Shown: positions 1 to 7,702 of the stretch, one piece after another
How positions within the stretch are numbered: position 1 is the first letter of the stretch
Layout: each line of letters starts with the position of its first letter
Origin: Bondarzewia mesenterica
Taxonomy: Eukaryota > Basidiomycota > Agaricomycetes > Russulales > Bondarzewiaceae
DNA length: 12,649 bases
Direction of reading: 5' to 3'
NCBI GenBank assembly: GCA_004802705.1
Contig: SGPL01000769.1
Coordinates: 1-12,649 of the forward strand
Translations under genes and position numbers: made by a program
The notes under the pieces: generated by a model
The model's database searches: none
What the model saw: only the letters and a program-made list of their open reading frames with translations
Told to the model about the DNA's origin: nothing

Positions 1-208
1 TCCGTAACGAGGAAGTCTTCCCAACAGTTACTGCTCGGATCATGTCAATCAAACCGAAGGCAGTCTTTCTTCTCCGGGAGATAGGCCCCATCGTCAGACT
101 AGCAGCGACGATTTTCGTGGCAAGACCTTTGGGTACGCGAGGCCGGATTCGGATAGTGGTAGGACATTCAAGCCAACAACAACGATACGAATGAGAAGAA
201 GCCTCTGA
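1..208 (+). pseudogene. Tail of the coiled-coil gene (end of the preceding unit)
   Basis: These bases align with 5842-6044 and 11715-11922, the 3' end of the decayed coiled-coil gene. The readable frame is Ser/Asp/Arg-rich, passing through HRQTSSDDF and ARPDSDSGRTFKPT and closing with RRSL and a TGA at 206-208. The body of this copy would lie left of the window, which implies another repeat unit upstream. It overlaps the readable start of the Ran-binding fragment by a few codons in another frame, so the join between the two source genes is somewhere around 170-220. I do not recognise this end as a defined domain. Confidence 0.6.
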
Positions 209-1173
209 CGTCCAGCTCGACGCCTGCGAAACGCACGGGCTTTGAGGCGTTCGCGGGGACAGTGTCGCCATTCTCTAGCATCAGACCAAAGTCGCCTGTG
301 GGCGCGCTTGGACGGAGTAAGAGCCCTTCACGTAGTGCTGGGTTCTCAGCGTATGCAGCGGGAGGTGCACAGGCATTTGCGGTACCTGCTGCGAAGAGGG
401 CGAGAGCGGGAAATCCGGGTAATGGTAGTATCTTGGGTGGGGTAGTAGGAGTAGGAGCAGGGAGGGCAGTGTGGATGGGGACAGAAGTAAAGAGGAGGAG
501 ACGTTTTGGGGAGAAATTGAGAGCTGGGAAGGATAAAGAGTAGGGAGGTTGAAAGGGAGAAGGAGGGTGGAGATGAAGAGGAGGACAGTGAGTGGGGAGA
601 GCGGAGGGTTGAGTTGAGCGAACAGGAGGGTGCGTGCTCCTTCTCCTTTTTTTTCCTAAGTTTTTACTGAGTGATTGTCGGCGTACAGTTTTGACAGGAG
701 AAGAGGAGGAGGACACGGTGCAGCATGTGCATGGGAAGCTGTTCATATTGAGCGACCAGAACCAGTGGAGGGAGCACGGGACGGGAACGTTGAGGCTGAA
801 CATCTGACGGTCGGATGGCAAGGGCGCGCGACTGGGTGCGTTGACCTTACCTCCTCTCATGCGAGCGCTATTATTGACGTGTTTGGCAGTAATGCGCAAG
901 GACACGGTGTACTCAGTGATACTGAATGCACCACTCTTCCGCGGCATGCGTTGCGTGCTCACGCAGGACCCACGATACATCTGGTTGAGCATCATTGAAG
1001 ACGGGGCTACGACACATTATAATTTGTGGGTGGGTGTCGTGTTTGACTCTTTTTTTCTTCATCTCCTACATATCATGCTGATGCGGTGTTCTTAGGTCAG
1101 GAACNNCAAGGCGNCGGCAGATCTGATGGAGATTATCAANGAGCACATCCCGGAAGTGCCTGCGGGGCCATGA
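190..1173 (+). pseudogene. Ran-binding protein (Yrb2/RanBP3 type), 5'-truncated, unit 1
   Basis: The intact relatives are nuclear Ran-GTP binding cofactors of Crm1-dependent export. Here only the C-terminal half is present. A linker reads TKR/AKR-TGFEAFAG, then SPFSS and a Ser/Arg region, followed by an acidic stretch and a RanBD1 domain (GKLF, RGTGTLRLN, APLFRGMRC, THYNL). Introns are 630-688, 836-889 and 1030-1095, all GT-AG, and the stop is TGA at 1171-1173. The copy is dead. It has frameshifts near 447, 507 and 536, an in-frame TGA at 805-807 where the other copies have CGA, and Arg to Trp at 1027. Both base changes fit CpG decay. An 18-bp segment present in the other copies is missing at 219-224. 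No start codon or N-terminal half is visible. Confidence 0.85.
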
Positions 1174-1805
1174 CAGGATGACTTGGGAATGATTCAGGAC
1201 TACGCGTGCNTCAGGATGTTGATCTTTGTTGTTTCTTTTTTTTCTACATACATTGCCTGCTCGATTGTGATCATGTTTGTTTNTCGTCNTCGTTGCTGTG
1301 ACCCTGCTTGCTTGATGGTACAGCACACATGTACTGCTTTATTTAAAANAGTGGACGTGGATGAGACAATGANGATTGTGTGGTGAATGGTCCGTTGTAC
1401 GATTTGGACTCGAAAACTCTGGGAAGNGCCGGATCTGAGACTTTGAGACACGGCAGTCTTTTGTTGACTTTGTGAACGGTGTGCNCTTGCATGTGGAATA
1501 CTCGTTCAGAACGTGTTGTATGTTCATANGGGTTANCAGCTTAGCATACACTGAATGCAGACATGTTCTGAGTCGACAATATTTTATTTAAGATAATATT
1601 CTCGTAACNTGATGTGGGCGCTTGTNNATTTTCGATTTTCTNGCACAAGGTGTCTGGCTCACGCCTCGAGGGTTCTCGGGGGTCGAGGCTGGTAACNTAG
1701 GATCCTACGGCCCATGTCTTTTNGCTTCCANGTCTCTGGCCAATCGCATTCCTATCGCATCCCATCTGCTCGACCTCTTTTTGATTTTTGTCGCCTCACT
1801 TCAAT
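1174..1805 (+). other. Spacer: Ran-binding gene 3' flank and cysteine-cluster gene 5' flank (unit 1)
   Basis: No gene is supported here. The stretch is collinear with 7027-7702 of unit 2, so it belongs to the repeated unit and is not a random junction. The last 70 bases before the ATG at 1806 are pyrimidine-rich, which is common upstream of fungal start codons. No clear TATA box is seen. Unit 2 carries 46 extra bases relative to position 1685-1693. An AT-rich stretch near 1579-1602 has AATATT at both ends and replaces a different sequence in unit 2. Confidence 0.7.
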
Positions 1806-3484
1806 ATGTCNTCTGCTGTCACTGACATCGCCAAGAAACGCCAGGACCTGGTGGCCAGACGTGTGCTGCTGGACCTGCGCACTCNAGAGCCNGCGATGGG
1901 AGCGTCCGCAGAACTTGATATCTTAGATTCTGATGANGGTTNGCCGNCTGCTGCTGTCACCAATGGCAATGAATTTGGTTTGTTTTTCTTTCTCTTAACT
2001 GATAACCATTTGCTGACATTCAGATCATACTTTCTGAAGATGGTTCACTGGCATTGCTTGTTGCTGATTCCTCGCTGAACTCATCTGTTTCCCAATCATC
2101 ACCAGCCAAGCAGGAATGTGCTNGTGAGTCGAGTATTATGTTTTATCGGCTTTGCTTACATTTTATTAGTGAGAGGGAACCAATTTGTGCAGGTGGGTGG
2201 GACNGAGCAGGAGGCACTCCAAGCAGCGCGTAATGAGTTGAATCAATTGTATGAGATTGCTGAACATCAACGGCAGGTGGTNGATCTGTTGCAAAGGGTG
2301 AGGGATAACTTGTAGATATACTTCAGAATACTACACACATGGATAGATGGCCACAGCACTGTTCAAAAATTTATCCTTGCTCTTGTGTGTTGCAGNGCCC
2401 AGGAGTCTGAGATGCTCACTGGTGAGCCCAAGAGTATATTGTATTTGCTTGGCAGAGTGGTCTCAAATGCTTGCTGGTGAGCACAGTAGTCTATTGTATA
2501 GGAGGTCGTGTCTTGGGGAGGTTTGGTGGTCAAGAGCTTGGTACATCATCACATTGTGAAGGCATCGCTGCTTGATGTGTCTAACTGACTGATCTGCATT
2601 GGCTTNCATTTTTTTTTTGGCANGAAGCATTTGAGGACTTCATGGGTCNTGGNNTTNAGAATGATGAGATCAAGGAGTTTGGGTATGAGGGCTGGCTCGA
2701 ATGGGGTAGTTGTCTTATGCCGGTGANTGCACATGCACGTGANAAATGCCTCGCGAAGGAAGCGGAAGTGAGGGAGGCNNCGGTGGGAAACNNGGTAGGT
2801 ACAGTAGCANGGAAGGTGAGTGCTTCAGTCATCAAACACCAAGTCAATATTTGACGAAAACGGTTCACNTGGGTAAAGTTGAGCGGTGTGGTAGGGGACA
2901 AGAGTGCTGGTTCCACGTCACAAGCGAGAGCAGTNAGTAAGGCAAAGGTGACGGCGACNGTGACAGCGGAAGTGGCAGAGGAGCAGCAGGCNCNTCCGGA
3001 NGTCCCGGCAAGGTTGTTGACCCTTCGGTCNGCAAAAAGCAAATTGGACAAGGTCACTGCGAACACGAGCAAGGAAGTGGGCAAGGANGAGGCTCTTCCG
3101 GCGGGCGCCTTCGAGGTACGTCCCATGTTTCCNCTTTTTTGATTTGTGAAGTTCGCTAACATCTTCATGAAGGCCAAGGTAGCCTGNCAGAGGTGCGCGA
3201 GCTTCAAAAGTATCCGACCCATCTGCTGCGTTGTCAAGGAAGGCTNGAAGTGCCTNAAGTGCGAGTGCGATGACAAAANGTGCAGTTTGTTCATGGGTTT
3301 GAAGCGANCTCGGCCGGCGGANGATACNCCAAAGGAGATGGAGAGCCAATCGCCTGCGAAGAAAATGAAGGTNGCAGACAGCAATCACNTTGACTCCTTG
3401 GAGGCCAACACAAGTAAGTTTAAAGACCTTATGATCGCCGAGCGTGCNTTTTGGGTNCGAAACNCTCCATATCATATGACGTAG
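1806..3484 (+). CDS. Cysteine-cluster gene, long form, unit 1 (ambiguous bases)
   Basis: This is the same gene as 7703-8909, with extra 5' exons. The ATG at 1806 opens a frame like unit 2 for 36 codons and then continues where unit 2 is deleted. Plausible exons follow at 2024-2123, 2193-2297 (35 codons, helical, Glu/Gln-rich, probably coiled coil), near 2396-2421 and 2502-2540. The 3' exons are clean: 2624-2815, 2879-3115 and 3173-3484. The last begins AKVA and carries the six-cysteine motif with the same spacing as unit 2 (one Cys codon contains an N), then SPAKKMK and a C-terminus that differs from unit 2. The phases of the exon joins at 1978-2023 and 2298-2501 do not all agree, and about 30 ambiguous bases prevent a firm reading. 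It may be intact or a pseudogene. The function is unknown. Confidence 0.6.
2406..2515 (+). repeat. Imperfect 55-bp tandem duplication, unit 1 only
   Basis: The block starting TCTGAGATGCTCACTGGTGAG at 2406 is repeated imperfectly from 2461 (TCTCAAATGCTTGCTGGTGAG), followed in both copies by a related stretch ending TATTGTAT. Each copy contains the same potential 5' splice site, CTG|GTGAG, so the duplication looks like a small exon end plus donor copied in tandem. The whole block lies inside the 588-bp segment absent from unit 2. Confidence 0.7.
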
Positions 3485-4078
3485 TCAGACGCGCTCNCNG
3501 TCAGAAGGTTCTTTAGTGAACAAGCTCAAAAAAAAAGGAAGGGTAGANGAAACTTGTAGCTCTTCNCAGAACAAAACGCAGCCAGAATGAGCCAAAAAGA
3601 AGGGAATGACTACACATGTACACTACGTAGAAAAATAACGTGTCNTGTGTAGGATCGAGGGGGAAATCGTGGAGGTGGAGGAAGGATATGTATGAGTTCA
3701 AGGAAGGAGTCANGTTTGAGAGAGAAGCCAATCACTATTCNGCGTTCTCTTTTGAAACTTTCCTTCATCCAGGCTTCCGTAAAGCTTTGTCTGGACGAAG
3801 AAGTGGCGATTAGATTCATATTAAAGCAGCCAACCCCAATGCATCCTCGAGGGAGGGTTGAAATGGTGCCCAGAATTTGGGAAATTAGTCGGACTACAAA
3901 AAGCNAACTGGGATGACTACAGAACCGAACTAAATATACTACAAATAGGAAGAAACGTGTGATCACATTTTCGAACTGATCCTGCTTCATTCATTTTGTA
4001 GTGTTTCTTCACCGGTTGGCCGGGATTCATAATCACCGGTAAGTAATAGCACCTATAGCACCGCAGCCTACCGCGGCG
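3485..4078 (+). other. Spacer between cysteine-cluster gene and ILV6 remnant (unit 1)
   Basis: No gene is supported. The left part (to about 3780) aligns with 8910-9180 of unit 2 and is probably 3' flank of the cysteine-cluster gene. From about 3780 the two units differ, except for a shared motif at 3822-3868. After that motif they are unrelated until the ILV6 remnant begins at 4079. The spacer therefore has a different history in each unit. Confidence 0.65.
3822..3868 (+). repeat. Isolated conserved 47-bp motif, also at 9697-9742
   Basis: The stretch from TAAAGCAGCC to GGTTGAAATGGTG recurs at 9697-9742 with a few substitutions and one gap, while the sequence on both sides is unrelated between the units. 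An island of similarity of this kind fits the end of a dispersed repeat or a constrained site. I cannot name the family. Confidence 0.55.
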
Positions 4079-4937
4079 CTGTCGTCGACCGCTCGCATCT
4101 TGTCAGACGAGCGACCCAAAATTCCTCCCCCAATTGATGATTCGACATCGGCATTTGACTACAAGACGCCGCATGGATTCCNCCCCTGCCNCTTCCAGAT
4201 ATGGACCTGCCTCNCTCGAGAANGGCAGAGGCNGTGACTAACATTCTTTACAACACCCCTCCTCCCTAGACTGGTGACCGAGCCTCCTCCCAGTCTGTAG
4301 TCGTCCTGTCCCNCGTATCGTGAATCCTGGTGGGACGCNGATTCAACATCGACTCTNTCGTCNTTTGCCGCACCGACATTCNCGACCTGAGTCGGATGTC
4401 CATTGNCTTCAGCGGACAGGATGGTGTCGTCGAGCGGGCGAGGAAACAACTTGAGAACTTGGTGCGTCTTACTATCATGTCACATTTTTAGCATCTTCTT
4501 CAACTTTCCTATATCCTAGGTTCCTGTCTGGGCTATATTGGACTATACCNAAANGTGCNCACCATCGCGCGCGAGCTTTTGCTCGTAAAAGTATATATCC
4601 TCTATCCTGAATACCTCGAGGAACAANTACCAGACGGACCTTNGCACGAGCCNCGCNGGAGCAGNGCAACNGCAGCNCGCAACGAACAAAGCAAGCTCAA
4701 CGCGAGATGGCNTTAGCGCACAAGTTCGGGCACAGCGAACACGGTGACCCAATCCCCTTTTCCTCGCCTGAGAGCCAAATCCCCCCACCGCTCACCCCGA
4801 GCGAGGCACTTCGGATGCGTCATCAGCGTCAGTCAATTCGTACCCTCGCGAGCTAATTCGGTGCGTGCATCGTTGGCGTTAGTGAGAATGGTGTTATTGT
4901 GGAGATGAGTGGCAAGACGAGCAGGTGGAGGCATTTT
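4079..4937 (+). pseudogene. ILV6: Acetolactate synthase regulatory subunit fragment, unit 1
   Basis: The functional protein is the mitochondrial regulatory subunit of acetohydroxyacid synthase, which activates the catalytic subunit and mediates valine feedback in branched-chain amino acid synthesis. Recognisable ILV6 blocks occur in order: PIDDSTSAFDYK (about 4132), LPLPDMDLP and VTNILYNTPPP (about 4190-4265), the ACT-domain stretch VLSRVS-stop-ILVGRGF then IDS (about 4301), DLSRMSI and FSGQDGVVERARKQLENL, an intron at 4462-4519, then AILDYT, RELLLVKVYIL (4569 onward) and finally SENGVIVEMSGKTSR ending near 4937. Both ends of the gene are missing. About a dozen codons after NTPPP are lost, TGA replaces Gly in the ACT domain, TAA replaces Gln near 4853, and frameshifts separate the blocks. 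It is a clear remnant, not a working gene. Confidence 0.87.
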
Positions 4938-6044
4938 GTCACCGCTCGAGTTGCTCCATACAATTACAAAACACTGCCCTCCCCGGAACGAGAGCGACCC
5001 AGTCGCACCCCCATCAGCGGCGGTTGTGGCGATTGCTTCGCTGTCTTGTACTGTTGTGGCCGACGATATCCTGCGCCTGCTCCTAAAAGGGGCGTCCATT
5101 TCGCGGAAGTCGACAAGGAAGACCAGGTCCCCATTAGCTGCGTGCTTCGTCACAAGAAGAGCCGCGAGGAGAAGGTGCAATTCCTGAAGATAGAACATGA
5201 AAGACGAGCGACCGAAGAAGAAAGACGAAGGCACGGGGCCGAGCGTCTGGAGTGGGAGAGAAAAAGCGCACAGTGGGAGCAGGAAAAACGTGTCATCGAG
5301 CGGGAGAAGCGAGCTGCCGAGGAGGAGAGGAATACGAAGCTCTATGCGGACGAGCTGGCTGCTGCAAGGCTCCGTCGCGAGAGTCAGCATGCGATTCCAT
5401 CGTCCGACTCGAGAGAGTCAGAAAACAGTCGTCGAGCAAGCTACACTCACTGTACGATTCCCGGCGACTCTCAGACCAAGCCTACCTGAATTTACCAAGA
5501 TCTCGCGATGGGTCCTCCTCCAGCTTAAGGGATGAAAGTATCTCCCGGTTCAACAGTGGCAATCCCTCTCCACTCCGCCATCGATGCATTCCGCTTTCAC
5601 GCAATCTTCGTCTGAGGAAGTTCAGCTTCGTGAAGGCCGGACCAACAGACGAGCGTCCATGGCATCCGAGTCGTCACAACGGTCGGATTGCACGCGCATG
5701 TATCCATACGGTTGGTCTAACATTCCGCCTGTCCCATCACTACTAGTTTTTTCTACCATGCCCATGATGTCCCAATACATCATGGATATGCCATTGCTGC
5801 CACATGCTGCCCTGTTCATGCTCTCAAATCTCGTCTCGTTCTCCGTAACGAGGAAGTCTTCCCAACAGTTACAGCTCGGACCATGCAATCAAACTGAAGG
5901 CAGTCTTCTCCGGGGCATAAGCCCCATCGTCAGACTAGCAGCGACGATTTTCGTGGCAAGACCTCTGGGTACGCGAGGCCGGATTCGGATAGTGGCAGGA
6001 CATTCAAGCCAACAGCAACGATACAAATGAGAAGAAGCCTCTGA
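4938..6044 (+). pseudogene. Basidiomycete coiled-coil protein gene, decayed, units 1/2
   Basis: An open frame of 196 codons (4899-5489) starts inside the ILV6 remnant and runs into this gene. Residues 1-9 (MEMSGKTSR) are ILV6, and from about residue 27 the sequence is a different protein. A cysteine cluster (GGCGDCFAVLYCCGRR) is followed by PKRGVHFAEVDKEDQVP and then a strongly Glu/Arg/Lys-rich coiled coil at about residues 85-165. The frame then breaks near 5420, continues in another frame as LHSLYDSRRLSDQAYLNLPR, breaks again near 5583, and continues through YPYGWSNIPPVPS and MPMMSQYIMDMP to a tail closing at 6042-6044. I believe this is a conserved protein of unknown function in mushroom-forming fungi. 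The same two breaks occur in the next unit. The 5' end of the source gene is not visible. Confidence 0.68.
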
Positions 6045-7026
6045 CGTCCGGCTCGACGCCACTGAGCTTAGCGACGCCTACGAAACGCACAGGGTTTGAA
6101 GCGTTCGCGGGGTCAGTGTCGCCATTCTCTAGCATCAGACCAAAGTCGCCTGTGGGCGCGCTTGGACGGAGTAAGAGCCCCTTGCGTAGTGTTGGGTTCT
6201 CAGCGTATGCAGCGGGAGGTGCACAGGCATTTGCGGTACCTGCTGCGAAGAGGGCGAGAGCGGGAAATCCGGGTAATGGTAGTATCTTGGGTGGGGNAGT
6301 AGGAGTAGGAGCAGGGAGGGCAGTGTGGATGGGGACAGAAGTAAAGAGGAGGAGACGTTTGGGGAGAAATTGAGAGCTGGGAAGGATAAGGATAGGGAGG
6401 TTGAAAGGGAGAAGGAGGGTGGAGATGAAGAGGAGGACAGTGAGTGGGGAGAGCGGAGGGTTGAGTTGAGCGAACAGGAGGGTGCGTGCTCCTTCTCCTT
6501 TTTTTTCCTAAGTTTTTACTGAGTGATTGTCGGCGTACAGTTTTGACAGGAGAAGAGGAGGAGGACACGGTGCGGCATGTGCGCGGGAAGCTGTTCGTAT
6601 TGAGCGACCAGAACCAGTGGAGGGAGCGCGGGACGGGAACATTGAGGCTGAACGTCCGACGGTCGGATGGCAAGGGCGCGCGACTGGGTGCGTTGACCTT
6701 ACCTCCTCTCATGCGAGCGCTATTATTGACGTGTTTGGCAGTAATGCGCAAGGACGCGGTGTACTCGGTGATACTGAACGCACCGCTCTTCCGCGGCATG
6801 CGTTGCGCGCTCGCGCAGGACCCACGATACATCCGGTTGAGCGTCATTGAAGACGGGGCTACGACACATTATAATTTGCGGGTGGGTGTCGTGTTTGACT
6901 CTTTTTTTTCTTCGTCTCCTACATATCATGCTGATGCGGTGTTCTTAGGTCGGGAACGCCAAGGCGGCGGCAGATCTGATGGAGATTATCAACGAGCACA
7001 TCCCGGAAGTGCCTGCGGGGCCATGA
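6026..7026 (+). pseudogene. Ran-binding protein (Yrb2/RanBP3 type), 5'-truncated, unit 2, nearly intact
   Basis: This is the best-preserved Ran-binding copy. The linker frame runs from about 6026 (NEKKPLTSG, TPTKRTGFEAFAG, GFSAYAAGG) to 6297. There a one-base shift at an ambiguous base moves the reading to the frame with EETFGEKLRAGKDKD and an acidic run ending SEQE. Introns are 6482-6540, 6688-6741 and 6882-6948. After splicing the RanBD1 domain is complete: VLTGEEEEDT, GKLFVLSDQNQW, RGTGTLRLNVRRSDG, ARLVMRKD, APLFRGMRC, LAQDPRYIRLS, THYNLRV, and a C-terminal helix ending EVPAGP then TGA. Only the single-base problem at 6297 breaks it downstream of the truncation. No start codon or N-terminal half is present. 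The intact protein would bind Ran-GTP in nuclear export, but this copy probably makes no such protein. Confidence 0.87.
6055..6078 (+). repeat. GACGCC direct repeat bounding 18 bases missing in unit 1
   Basis: GACGCC occurs at 6055 and 6073, a period of 18. Unit 1 has one GACGCC at 219-224 and lacks the intervening bases, while unit 3 keeps them. The difference is in frame with the Ran-binding linker. Confidence 0.75.
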
Positions 7027-7702
7027 CAGGATGACTTGGGAATGATTCAGGACTACGCGTGCGTCAGGATGTTGATCTTTGTTGTTTCTTTTTTTCTACA
7101 TACATTGCCTGCTCGATTGTGATCATGTTTGTTTGTCGTCGTCGTTGCTGTGACCCTGCTTGCTTGATGGTACAGTACACATATACTGCTTTATTTAAAA
7201 GAGTGGACGTGGATGAGACAATGACGATTGCGTGGTGAATGGTCTGTTGTACGATTCGGACTCGAAAACTCTGAGAAGCGCTGGATCTGAGACTTTGAGA
7301 CACAGCAGGTTTTTGTTGACTTTGTGCACGGTGTGCACTTGCATGTGGAATACTCGTTCAGAACGTGTTGTATATTCATACGGGCTACCAGTAGCATACA
7401 CTGAATGTAGAGGTGTTCTGAGTCGACAATGTTTGAGATAAACATCCCTTCAACGCGACGTGGGCGCTTGTGGATTTTCGATTTTCCGGCGCAAAGGTGT
7501 CTGGCTCACGCCTCGAGGGCTCTCGAGGGTCGAGGCTGGTTAGTCTCCGTAGCGACCTACACAGAAGACAGTCGTTAGAGGCTGGTAACTTAGGATCCTA
7601 CGGCCCCATGCCATGTCTTTTCGCTTCAACGTCTCCAATCCTGCATTCGTATCTCATCCCATCTGCTCGACCTCTTTTTGATTTTTCTCGCCTCGCTCTA
7701 AT
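7027..7702 (+). other. Spacer: Ran-binding gene 3' flank and cysteine-cluster gene 5' flank (unit 2)
   Basis: No coding region is supported. The stretch holds the 3' flank of the Ran-binding fragment and, toward the right, the likely promoter and leader of the cysteine-cluster gene. The last 50 bases before the ATG at 7703 are CT-rich, and no clear TATA or CCAAT box is seen. GAGGCTGGT at 7532-7540 and 7578-7586 brackets 46 bases that unit 1 lacks. Just before it, CTCGAGGG occurs twice in close succession near 7512-7529. Confidence 0.7.

Larger units (their letters stand above)
1..5841 (+). repeat. Tandem composite unit 1 (about 5.84 kb)
   Basis: The first bases align with 5842 onward and again with 11715 onward, so this is one period of a head-to-tail array. 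In order it holds a coiled-coil gene tail, a Ran-binding gene fragment, a spacer, the cysteine-cluster gene, a spacer, an ILV6 fragment and a coiled-coil gene body, all on the + strand. Compared with unit 2 it has many C-to-T and G-to-A differences, dozens of ambiguous bases between 1105 and 4712, several short losses between direct repeats, and a 588-bp segment that unit 2 lacks. The start point is arbitrary because the window opens inside a unit. The divergence argues against a simple assembly duplication. Confidence 0.93.

Noticed and set aside
168..995. Long open frame on the minus strand opposite the Ran-binding gene, present in all three copies
   Set aside because: It is Pro/Ser-rich low-complexity, spans sense exons and introns alike, changes frame content between copies, and resembles no protein. 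The sense strand has a recognisable RanBD1 domain with correct introns, so this is an antisense shadow.
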